From: Candidatus Melainabacteria bacterium
GTDB lineage: Bacteria; Cyanobacteriota; Vampirovibrionia; Obscuribacterales; Obscuribacteraceae
Direction: 5' to 3'
NCBI GenBank assembly: GCA_003151275.1
Contig: PLXC01000112.1
Location: 1 to 45,122, forward strand
DNA length: 45,122 nt
A program made the position numbers and the translations under genes. Shown here piece after piece: positions 24,326 to 32,314 of this stretch; the stretch's first letter is position 1, and the number at the start of each line of letters is the position of its first letter. Below the pieces are notes generated by a model. That model made no database searches. It was not told the DNA's origin and worked only from the letters and a program-made list of their open reading frames with translations.

Positions 24326-26308
24326 CTATAAGTGATCGACTTGGACGAGTTTAAAGAGATGTTGGGCGAACTTCGCACGGGTTAGGGACTCGTCTTGCGC
24401 CCCCGAACTATCTTGGAATCGATTTGGCTTGCTCTCGCACACTGACTGTAAGTAACTCATAGTCGCGGTGCGGTTTGGTTCGAAGCTTTTGAATTTATCT
24501 TTAGGATAGAGCTTTTTCAGCACTTCGTGGACCTCTTTTTCAGTTAACAATTCAGTAGGTCGGAAGTGTAAATCGTTGTCGTTCCCCAGAAAAATATCGC
24601 TGACGGCTAGAAATTGTATTGCGGCAAAGTTCTCATCATCTGTTGCAACATCGTCGTACCAGTAGGTTGGTGATCCGTTCTCGACTAGTTTTGATTGAAT
24701 TTGTCTGAGTAGTTTAACATTCTCCACATAATCTTTTGGCTCCCTGCCGCTTTTTATAACATCCACAGCCACTGTGCCTTGCGCCTCACCAATTGCCCAT
24801 TCAATCGGATGCAATCTGTAGGCTCCGTTGGTGATGTGAGTGGTGCCGATGTTCTTGCATGCAGGCAATAAGTTGGTGGCATCTTGCGGAATCAGAGCCG
24901 CTAATGGTATTTGAAAAGGAGCGGTTTGTTGCGCAGCGCCAGGCACTTCTTGGTCTCCGTGAATGTCTACCGGATAGAGCCCGATGCCTACGGAATCCCC
25001 ATGCAAAGTCGCCCTGGCTGCGGGATTAGAACACGCCACTATATCTTGTTCGACAATCTTTTTAATTGCCTGGATTCTTCGTGATTCTCGGATGTAAGGA
25101 TATTTCGCCAACCCGTCTTCTGTAGCGAGAACATCTTTGCGCAGCTTTAGCTCGGGATAGCCTATTCCACCATCATCACGTGGTGCCTCAGTCTGCAGCC
25201 AGTAAAGAAACCCAAGACTCAAAAATTTCGCTTTCGCCAGCCGCTCACATTGCCCTTCGGCCGACTTATCGATTATGTTTTCGCGGCGCAAATCGTTACT
25301 GTCCCAATTAATCATAGATAGGTCGAAAGGATAATGTTCATCATCAAAAAACGTTTTGTCGATCAAGCGTCTATACGTCCAAAATGGCAGCAGTTCTTGC
25401 TCCGAGCCGTCTGCCTGCTTTCGGTAGCTGGATGCGAACATCTTGTAGCTTTGCAGTGAAAACTTCTCTTTCGCGACGAACTCATGGTAAAACTTCGGTT
25501 TGGTAATGACGTGCTGTTCACCCGGACGGAATTCGATCACGAAGGGAAAGACAAAATCTTGAACGTTTTCTGCATCCCCATTAACAGGGGCGTGTGGTTC
25601 CTGGGTTTGATCGAATGCGTCAGAGCCGCTGCTGTACTGGATATTGCATAAGGGCAACAAATCACCAAGCTCAGTGGCATCTATAAAAAGGCGGGCTCGA
25701 AACTCAATAATTTCCCCGCTATCTAAGCTCAACATGCCGATGGAGTGAATAGTTTTTCGACCATTCTCGGTCGTATCCAAATTTGCGTAGACCGGTTTAA
25801 AGCGCAGGTAAGTGGCTAATCTTCCAGCTGATTCTGCAGGTTCCAACAATTCTCTGAGCACATCAACAGCAATTTTGGGTTCAAACGCCAGTCTACTAAC
25901 CCAGCAGTTGCCTGGGTCAAGATACTGCTTGGCAGCGGCTGAGGGAGCCAGTTTTCTGCTGGTTCGATAAAAATCTCTGATCGCGGTGCGAACATTTTGA
26001 TAATTCCGGCAGGCGCCGCTTTTTTCAACCAGGTAATTTTCGTCAAGAGCTGAAACGGCTTGAGAAGTCATTTGCCCACCGATCCAATCGGTTTCTTCCG
26101 TCATGCAGACTTTGATCGATCCGTTTTCGGCTTGTGACGCGGCCAAAGCTGCAGCGACACCGCCCGTGCCACCACCAACAATTAAAATGTCGCATTCTAC
26201 CACTTGAGATGCTGTCAATGAGGATATTTTACGAATCGAATCCAGCGGTCGATCAGCATTGATGCTCTGAACGTCAACAATTTCGCTAAGGCTGGACTGT
26301 GCCCGCAT
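24326..26308 (-). CDS. FAD-dependent oxidoreductase (FAD_oxidored type) with SLH-like C-terminus
   Basis: This 660-aa protein has an N-terminal Rossmann FAD motif (ILIVGGGTGGVAAALAAS, about 41-58) and the downstream EETDWIGGQMTSQAVSALDE typical of the PF12831 family. The family includes reductases of unknown substrate, often in polysaccharide-related contexts. Residues about 560-600 (FLAVSDIFLGNDNDLHFRP, then LLTEKEVHEVLKKL) and the final TRAKFAQHLFKLV resemble S-layer-homology style repeats, as in some relatives. There is no signal peptide. ATG 26308 follows GGAGG at about 10-base spacing. It is divergent from kdsC across 110 bases. Confidence 0.85.
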   Translation of the reverse strand: MRAQSSLSEIVDVQSINADRPLDSIRKISSLTASQVVECDILIVGGGTGGVAAALAASQAENGSIKVCMTEETDWIGGQMTSQAVSALDENYLVEKSGACRNYQNVRTAIRDFYRTSRKLAPSAAAKQYLDPGNCWVSRLAFEPKIAVDVLRELLEPAESAGRLATYLRFKPVYANLDTTENGRKTIHSIGMLSLDSGEIIEFRARLFIDATELGDLLPLCNIQYSSGSDAFDQTQEPHAPVNGDAENVQDFVFPFVIEFRPGEQHVITKPKFYHEFVAKEKFSLQSYKMFASSYRKQADGSEQELLPFWTYRRLIDKTFFDDEHYPFDLSMINWDSNDLRRENIIDKSAEGQCERLAKAKFLSLGFLYWLQTEAPRDDGGIGYPELKLRKDVLATEDGLAKYPYIRESRRIQAIKKIVEQDIVACSNPAARATLHGDSVGIGLYPVDIHGDQEVPGAAQQTAPFQIPLAALIPQDATNLLPACKNIGTTHITNGAYRLHPIEWAIGEAQGTVAVDVIKSGREPKDYVENVKLLRQIQSKLVENGSPTYWYDDVATDDENFAAIQFLAVSDIFLGNDNDLHFRPTELLTEKEVHEVLKKLYPKDKFKSFEPNRTATMSYLQSVCESKPNRFQDSSGAQDESLTRAKFAQHLFKLVQVDHL

Positions 26309-26418
26309 CTTCCCCGATCCTCCTGACTAGCGGCATAAATTTTATTGATTAGTCTAGCGACATTCATAACCATTTGCCCGCTACAATGCACAAGTTGAGT
26401 TACGGGTAACAATGTCGA

Positions 26419-26997
26419 ATGAATAATATTAGTGCTGATATCTTGCGCCGTGCAGCAAACATTAAGCTAGTGCTGATGGATGTGGACGGAGTGCTTACCG
26501 ACGGAACGCTGTATTACTTTCCGGGGCCGGATGGTAAGCCTGTTGAATTTAAAGGATTCAACACTCAAGATGGGTTGGGTTTCCACTTCCTCAATGAAGC
26601 GGGCATTAAAACCGGTGTGATCAGCGGCAGAGAGTCTCCCGCCGTTGTAGAACGAGCACGCATATTGAAGATAACCTACGTTTATCAGGGGCATCTCGAT
26701 AAAGAAGCATCGTTCAACGAAATCCTTAAAGAAGCTAAATTGAAAGATGAGCAAGTTGCATTTATCGGTGATGACTTTACAGACGCGCCTTTGATGATGC
26801 GCGCTGGACTTTCCTGCGCTGTCGCTAACGCTCGTCAGGAACTGCGGGCGGTGGCGCACGTGACCACTGAAGCACCGGGCGGTGATGGCGCGGTCAGAGA
26901 GATTATCGAACTGATCCTCAAGTCGCAGAATCTCTGGCAAACCGTGATCGACAAATACAAATTAAACGAAAACAAACGCAAGACAATAGGACTTTAA
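26419..26997 (+). CDS. kdsC: 3-deoxy-D-manno-octulosonate 8-phosphate phosphatase
   Basis: This 192-aa HAD-superfamily enzyme removes phosphate from Kdo-8-phosphate in lipopolysaccharide synthesis. HAD motif I is LMDVDGVLTDG (18-28) with the nucleophile Asp. Motif II is VISGRES, the conserved Lys is near DKEASF, and motif III is FIGDDFTD. Length and the absence of a cap domain match KdsC. A related nucleotide-sugar HAD phosphatase cannot be excluded, since the substrate is not readable from sequence. The presence of KdsC supports an outer membrane. ATG 26419 has only a weak ribosome binding site. Confidence 0.88.
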   Translation: MNNISADILRRAANIKLVLMDVDGVLTDGTLYYFPGPDGKPVEFKGFNTQDGLGFHFLNEAGIKTGVISGRESPAVVERARILKITYVYQGHLDKEASFNEILKEAKLKDEQVAFIGDDFTDAPLMMRAGLSCAVANARQELRAVAHVTTEAPGGDGAVREIIELILKSQNLWQTVIDKYKLNENKRKTIGL

Positions 26998-27180
26998 GGC
27001 GCGAGCTCTCCCCGTCCATGGAAGCGGCTCTTGAAAAACCGCCGGGTGAATTGAATGCACTACCGACGTCGTGACCGTGCCGCGAACACACGCCTTTGAA
27101 GATGGTTCCATAAAAGAGAGAGAGACGCGTTACTTCAAAGAGTAAACTTCTATGTGTCTATTATATAGAGTCACTGTGCT

Positions 27181-29415
27181 CTATGCAGCGCGTTTCGTTT
27201 GCAGGAATGGAAATTGTCCAGCTTGAATTTGGTTCGAGCTGGTTGGGATGTTGCTTCTCATTGCTCGCAAAGCTGTGTTGGCAGTGAAGCTTTGATTCGC
27301 CGATCCTAGTGCCGACTCCAGACCCGAACTTGTTGCCATAAGGGATTGAGCGACCTCGAGATTTCCAGCCGCCATGCATGTGCCAACCAAGCTTTGCACA
27401 TCGAAGATGCTAGCTTGCAGAAGAGCGATATCGGCAAATGTAATCGTGCCGCTGGCTGCTTTGCCGGCCACTGAACTGGCGACGCTCATCGCCGTGGCTA
27501 AGGCTGACGAGGCTTGTTGGGCTACGGCTTCGTCGCTGGAACCGGAGCGCGCGACGCGTCCGTCAGCCAGAGTAACTTTTCCGTCGTGACCGAACTTAAC
27601 TCCGTCTGCAAATTGGATGTCGTTATTGGCGCTTACTTTGATGCCGTTGCTTGTGGCGATGCTGCCGTCTGCGCCCATGAAGTCGTGGGTGACTCTATCA
27701 GTGGTGCCTTTCTTCGTGCTAATTACATCATCGGTGGTAAGTGATTGGTCGGTGATTACGACTATCGGCTTCGCCTTTCCTTTGCCTTTCGCATCCGATT
27801 GATGATCCGGCTCTGCAATCGTACTCGTGTGCGAGCCCCATTCGTAGGTCGATTGGAAGCCACCCAAGAGGGTGGAGGTAGAGGCATCCTTGCCGGTCGT
27901 GACCATCGTCACTTCGACTTTCTTTTGAGCGAGAGGGAGAACCTGGGTGTTGGCACCAGACGGTGGTGGCACTGGTTCATCAACGATTTCGTCTGTGCCG
28001 CCAACTACCTTGCCATCGCGTACAGTCAGGAAGGCGCCATCACCGAGGTGCATTTTGGCGTCCCGATCAATGCCTTGAAGCATCTCGATTGCTGCTTTGA
28101 CAGGAGCGGCAACGGCGCTGTTGACGTCAACTTCCTGAGTCTTTCCGTCTTCAATGATGTAGAATTTCTTGTCTTGTGCTCTTCTAACAACGGTCGTGGT
28201 GCCTGTTTGCACAAAGGCATCGCTGGTGGCCATTAAACCAACCGTGACGCCGGTGGAAAGAGTTCGGGAAACACCGTCATTGTAAACGTCCCACTCTTTG
28301 CCTGAGTTTGCGACATAGCGTTGCGTGCTGCTTCTGAGGTGGTCCATGATTCGACCAGTCAAGTGACGGCGCATTTGATCACCGTTAGAAAGCGTTTGGT
28401 CTTCCTCTTGCACTTCGCTGGCGATTACTGAGACAGGGCGGGTGCCAATCAGCACTCCTGCAGCATTGAAAATCTTGTATTCACCGTTTTCTTGAACAAC
28501 TCGCAATCCTTGCCTGGTGTTCCATTCTTGTGTTTGTTTGTCGCCGTTTTGCTGCCAAGCTAGTCTGTCTCCAACATACTCTTTAACTACACCTGCATTT
28601 GTATCTTTTACGATTCTGCGTCCCGCGTGGTCGATTTCTGTGTGTCCACCAACTTGCGTTGTCACTGTGCCGTCTGCTTCGGTATGGGTCGCTATGTCGC
28701 CTTCAACCTTAGTTTGACTGCCCTTCACTTCTGCTGGTTTGGCATCGCCGGCTTTATTGAAGGTGGTGTCATATGCAGTGCGCTCGAATTCTACGCCATG
28801 CTCATCGACATGAGCCTTAGGAAGAATGCCGTCAACGGATTGTGTTGCCGACTTTGCTGGCTCGGTTGATGAAGCTGAGGCTTTAGCTGCATCCTTATCG
28901 TGGAGGATTTGTTTCCACTCGTCAGTTGAAACGTAATTGAAGATCTCATCCTTTTTCTTGGTTTGATCTTTCTCTGCTTTGGCGATGGCAGTGAGTCCAA
29001 CCAAGGCTCCCAGCCCTGGAACAATCGAGGCGATACTGGCAGTTGTCTCCAGTTTAAAAATGTCGCCGGAAGTGCTGCTCTTCAGAACGTTCTCACCGAT
29101 TGTCACTAAGGTCTTTGCTTCGGCAATACCTGGTAAGAACGAGCTGACGGTGTTAGCCAGGCTACTTGTTTTTTTCCAGGCGTAAGAAACTGTATCAATG
29201 GCGGTGTTCAACGATGTGCCCAGAACGGAAGCTGCACTTTTGGCTTCGGTTTCGGTGAAGTGAAGTGCCAATTCAGGCAGGTGCTCTGCGGTAGTAAGAG
29301 CCTTTTCGCCGGCATGAACGAGTGTGCCCAGTCCGTTTTCCGCAAGTTTTTCTACCGAGCCAGCCAAATGCAGCCCTTCTGAGGCTACTGATTTGATGCT
29401 GTCGATAATGCTCAT
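27181..29415 (-). CDS. Large orphan protein (744 aa), Ser/Thr/Ala-rich
   Basis: No family is recognised. Residues 1-150 are strongly alpha-helical and amphipathic (repeated Ala/Leu/Glu/Lys stretches), including a mildly hydrophobic GLGALVGLTAIA-type segment, but no classical signal peptide. The middle (about 215-470) is rich in Gly, Asp, Thr and Val with beta-strand-like repeats (DGTVTTQVGGHTEIDHAG; GKEWDVYNDGVSRTLSTGVT; DGAFLTVRDGKVVGG). The C-terminus is helical and rich in Ala, Ser and Gln. The pattern resembles large surface or filament-associated proteins rather than an enzyme. ATG 29415 is preceded by GGAAAAACGAA. Flanking gaps of 183 and 266 bases suggest its own transcription unit. 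Confidence 0.7.
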   Translation of the reverse strand: MSIIDSIKSVASEGLHLAGSVEKLAENGLGTLVHAGEKALTTAEHLPELALHFTETEAKSAASVLGTSLNTAIDTVSYAWKKTSSLANTVSSFLPGIAEAKTLVTIGENVLKSSTSGDIFKLETTASIASIVPGLGALVGLTAIAKAEKDQTKKKDEIFNYVSTDEWKQILHDKDAAKASASSTEPAKSATQSVDGILPKAHVDEHGVEFERTAYDTTFNKAGDAKPAEVKGSQTKVEGDIATHTEADGTVTTQVGGHTEIDHAGRRIVKDTNAGVVKEYVGDRLAWQQNGDKQTQEWNTRQGLRVVQENGEYKIFNAAGVLIGTRPVSVIASEVQEEDQTLSNGDQMRRHLTGRIMDHLRSSTQRYVANSGKEWDVYNDGVSRTLSTGVTVGLMATSDAFVQTGTTTVVRRAQDKKFYIIEDGKTQEVDVNSAVAAPVKAAIEMLQGIDRDAKMHLGDGAFLTVRDGKVVGGTDEIVDEPVPPPSGANTQVLPLAQKKVEVTMVTTGKDASTSTLLGGFQSTYEWGSHTSTIAEPDHQSDAKGKGKAKPIVVITDQSLTTDDVISTKKGTTDRVTHDFMGADGSIATSNGIKVSANNDIQFADGVKFGHDGKVTLADGRVARSGSSDEAVAQQASSALATAMSVASSVAGKAASGTITFADIALLQASIFDVQSLVGTCMAAGNLEVAQSLMATSSGLESALGSANQSFTANTALRAMRSNIPTSSNQIQAGQFPFLQTKRAA

Positions 29416-29681
29416 TTCGTTTTTCCGAACCTTGCGTTGCCTGACGCCTGTATATATTCAATAAATGGCAATCTTCGACATCCAGACGTCTTTTTTCCAT
29501 CCTGGTCTAGAGATAGCGGCTTAGACGGGGCGTTGGGCGCGGATTTCCGGCAGGCGGCTGCAAGATTAAATTTTTCAAGGTTGGATATAATAAGGGACAG
29601 GTGCCTATCCGGTTAGAAATACGGCAGTTTTTCTAACTTCGGCGCCAGGCAGTTTTGAGGGGCAGTTTTGAGGGTGGAGCG

Positions 29682-30812
29682 ATGAGCGAATTTAGCAAGC
29701 AAGAAGAGCCCACTGGTGCACCAGGCAGGTATTGGCACGTCGTCGAAGAGGGGACAAAGATTTTTTGCGACCTTTGTCCGCGCGCCTGCGTTCTAAAAGA
29801 AGGCGATCGAGGCTTTTGCTTTGTTCGCAAAAATGTTGGCGGACAGATGATGTTAACCACTTATGGGCTGAGCACAGGCTTTTGCGTCGACCCAATCGAG
29901 AAAAAACCGCTAAATCACTTTTTACCTGGCACTAGTGTTTTGTCTTTTGGCACAGCTGGTTGCAACTTAGGCTGCCAGTTTTGTCAAAACTGGTCGATCA
30001 GCAAGTCTCGTGAAATTGAAAAGCTGAGTGAGAACGCGACTCCGGAAGATATAGCGAAGGCAGCTCTACGTCTGGGATGTAGCAGTGTTGCTTTTACCTA
30101 TAATGACCCGGTTATCTGGGCTGAGTATGCTATAGATGCGGCGAAAGCTTGCCACCAGGTAGGCATCAAGGCGGTTGCAGTAACTGCAGGCTACATCACT
30201 CCTGAAGCGCGTCCAGAGTTTTATTCGGTCATGGATGCAGCCAACGTCGATCTAAAGGCGTTTACCGAACGCTTCTACCAGAAACTTACACTGTCCGCAT
30301 TGGCACCCGTTTTGGACACCTTGAAGTGGCTTAAACACGAATCCGACGTCTGGTTCGAAATCACAAACCTAATGATTCCAGGAGAAAATGATTCTTTCGA
30401 AGAGATAGAACAGATGTGCGATTGGATTGTAACCAATCTCGGCGAGTATGTGCCGATCCACTTCACTGCCTTCCATCCTGATTATCGTTTGATAAATACG
30501 CCCGGCACGCCTCATGAGACGTTGATTCGCGCCCGCGGGCAGGCGCTCAAAGCAGGAATAAAGTATGCCTACGTTGGCAACGTTCATGATGTTGAACGAC
30601 AAAATACCTATTGTCCAAGCTGCGCGAAGCTTTTGATTGAGCGAGATTGGTACGAACTAGGCAGCTACAGCATCAAGGACGGATGCTGCAAGTTTTGTAA
30701 AGTGCCAATAGCTGGCGTTTTTGAAAAGAACAAAGGCAATTGGGGACGGAAGAGAATGCCTGTTGTCCTCGAAAGCGGCAATGCTACACCAAGATATCCA
30801 GGACTTTTGTAG
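29682..30812 (+). CDS. amrS: Radical SAM enzyme AmrS (AmmeMemoRadiSam system)
   Basis: This 376-aa enzyme is a PflA-like radical SAM protein of the family named for fusion or linkage with AMMECR1 and MEMO. The 4Fe-4S cluster motif CNLGCQFC is at Cys94, Cys98 and Cys101. The N-terminal Cys motif is CDLCPRAC (29-36), with Cys46, and there are Cys pairs CPSC and CCKFC near the C-terminus. These are family features that probably bind additional metal. ATG 29682 is preferred over the TTG at 29655 because of GAGGGTGGAGCG upstream. No memo or amr partner is visible nearby. The physiological reaction is not established for this family. Confidence 0.92.
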   Translation: MSEFSKQEEPTGAPGRYWHVVEEGTKIFCDLCPRACVLKEGDRGFCFVRKNVGGQMMLTTYGLSTGFCVDPIEKKPLNHFLPGTSVLSFGTAGCNLGCQFCQNWSISKSREIEKLSENATPEDIAKAALRLGCSSVAFTYNDPVIWAEYAIDAAKACHQVGIKAVAVTAGYITPEARPEFYSVMDAANVDLKAFTERFYQKLTLSALAPVLDTLKWLKHESDVWFEITNLMIPGENDSFEEIEQMCDWIVTNLGEYVPIHFTAFHPDYRLINTPGTPHETLIRARGQALKAGIKYAYVGNVHDVERQNTYCPSCAKLLIERDWYELGSYSIKDGCCKFCKVPIAGVFEKNKGNWGRKRMPVVLESGNATPRYPGLL

Positions 30813-30950
30813 TTTCAAAGATAGTTTGCATCTACAATTAGAGAACAACTCAAAGTTTTTTCCGGCGGCGATTTTGACGTCCAAGAATTACCGGGTGCGT
30901 GCGCTCCATTTTGTCGGGATTTCGTTGATACCACGGGTGGTGTGTAGATA

Positions 30951-31130
30951 ATGATTTTGAGAATAATGATGTTTATTGTCGGATCAGTCTTCCTCGGTGG
31001 TGGTCTACTTTTTGTTAAGCAATCGCTCGATGACGCGAAAAACGTGATTGAATCAGTTCTGTTCGCCCTGATGGGTGTGATGACAGGTTTGCTTCTTTGC
31101 TTCTGGGCAATTGCAGGCATTCCAGATTAA
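30951..31130 (+). CDS. Small membrane protein (59 aa)
   Basis: ATG 30951 to TAA 31130 gives 59 residues with two hydrophobic segments, MILRIMMFIVGSVFLGGGLLF and VLFALMGVMTGLLLCFWAIA. A charged loop (KQSLDDAKN) lies between them. The ribosome binding site is weak. The stop lies 14 bases before the exported TPR protein, suggesting an operon. Coding identity rests on the clean two-TM pattern; ATGs at 30966 or 30969 could be the real start. Confidence 0.55.
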   Translation: MILRIMMFIVGSVFLGGGLLFVKQSLDDAKNVIESVLFALMGVMTGLLLCFWAIAGIPD

Positions 31131-31144
31131 CTGAGGATGAATAA

Positions 31145-31792
31145 ATGAAATTGATGTGCTTCGCCTTGCGAGCTGGACTTGTTTTGAGTTTAACTGCATC
31201 TGTTGCACCTATGCTTTGCAGCCCCGCAGGCGCCAAAGACAAGAATGAGAAGCAAGAAGGTAGGGCGGGCAGCTGGAAGAACGGAGCGCAAGGCTCCCCC
31301 TCTTTGGACGCTTGTAAAAAACGCGCTGAAGCGCACCCGCAAGATGCCGAAGCTCAAAATGATTTTGGTTGGGCATTGCGTCAGAACGGGGATTTAAAAG
31401 CGGCTGAGGTCTCCTTGCGAGAGTCGATTAAATTAAACCCCAGCCTTGGCTATGCGCATTCGAACCTGTCCGTTGTTCTTCTTGACGGTGGACAGAAGGC
31501 AGAGGCTCTGACGGAAGCCCAGAAAGCCGTCGCGCTAGACGGGAAGCAAGCAATTTATCACTCGGTGCTGGGCAATGCGCTGGCGGCAAATGGAGATACT
31601 AAAGGCGCCATTAATGAATACAAGGCAGCAGTGGTAATCAGACCTGATTACGAAAATGCTCTGTATAACCTCGGTCGGGTTCTTGATTTAGACGGACAGC
31701 AAATTGAAGCGAAAGTAGTTCTTAGCCAAGCTCTTGCTTTAGATCCCGGCGACGACCGAGTCGTGAAGTTACTTGATCAACTGATGAAGTAG
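31145..31792 (+). CDS. Exported TPR protein (215 aa)
   Basis: ATG 31145 is preceded by GAGG at 8-base spacing. An N-terminal signal peptide of about 30 residues ends in CSPAGA before KDKNEK, a good signal peptidase I site. A basic linker and then at least four TPR units follow (ALRQNGDLKAAEVSLRES; AKVVLSQALALDPGDDRV). It should act in the periplasm or cell envelope as a scaffold. The small membrane protein at 30951 sits just upstream and may be a partner (inference). Confidence 0.88.
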   Translation: MKLMCFALRAGLVLSLTASVAPMLCSPAGAKDKNEKQEGRAGSWKNGAQGSPSLDACKKRAEAHPQDAEAQNDFGWALRQNGDLKAAEVSLRESIKLNPSLGYAHSNLSVVLLDGGQKAEALTEAQKAVALDGKQAIYHSVLGNALAANGDTKGAINEYKAAVVIRPDYENALYNLGRVLDLDGQQIEAKVVLSQALALDPGDDRVVKLLDQLMK

Positions 31793-32000
31793 GACAAGTA
31801 TCAGTACAAGCGCGCATAATTCCAAAAGTATTTAGATTCGCAGCGGAACTAGGTTATCGCGTGTTTTTGTCGCCCATACACGAAGAAAAAGTTATGGGTT
31901 TAGCATGTTGCGATGGCTGTTGTTAGTATTAGTATCAGGCAGATACAAACGCCACTACAACCTTTGCAGCAGATATTCAAACAGGTACTGGGTTAAGAAG

Positions 32001-32192
32001 ATGAGTGCCAAATTAATCGAACTGACGGAACTGGAAAAATGTTTTTCTATGGCTGCTCGCCCTGATACTCACGTTCAGTTGGAAGCAGTAACTCCGCCTA
32101 AGAAAAAGAAGATTCGTGAGTGCGCAGACCTTCGTTTCTGGTGGGACAACGAGTGTGATACTGATTGCGCTCAACTTGAGAGTGCCGGCTAA
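32001..32192 (+). CDS. Small cysteine-containing hypothetical protein (63 aa)
   Basis: The frame opens at ATG 31905, but the first 32 residues lack support. ATG 32001 gives MSAKLIELTELEKCFSM as the start, though its ribosome binding site (AAGAAG directly adjacent) is poor. A basic KKKK patch precedes a Trp- and Cys-containing acidic tail (CADLRFWWDNECDTDCAQL). Four Cys in 63 residues could bind metal, but no family is recognised. The strong terminator at 32254 lies about 60 bases downstream, which supports a transcribed gene here. Confidence 0.45.
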   Translation: MSAKLIELTELEKCFSMAARPDTHVQLEAVTPPKKKKIRECADLRFWWDNECDTDCAQLESAG

Positions 32193-32253
32193 TTTATTCG
32201 AAGGCTAGACGTCATCATCTAGGCTAGGCTGCTGGGTTAGACGACTGGTTTTA

Positions 32254-32290
32254 AATAAGAGAGGAGCAATTTTGTTGCTCCTCTCTTATT
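32254..32290. terminator. Bidirectional intrinsic terminator, 16-bp perfect stem
   Basis: Perfect arms AATAAGAGAGGAGCAA and TTGCTCCTCTCTTATT enclose a 5-base loop. AT-rich flanks on both sides provide T-runs for each strand. It lies between the plus-strand gene ending at 32192 and the minus-strand gene ending at 32315, so it can stop transcription from either side. Confidence 0.88.
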
Positions 32291-32314
32291 AATTTGCTGA
32301 TTCGATCCTACTGA

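Noticed and set aside
29655..29681. TTG start for AmrS and the adjacent GGCAGTTTTGAGG duplication as a functional repeat
   Set aside because: The ATG at 29682 has a better ribosome binding site; the 13-base duplication is short and shows no further copies.
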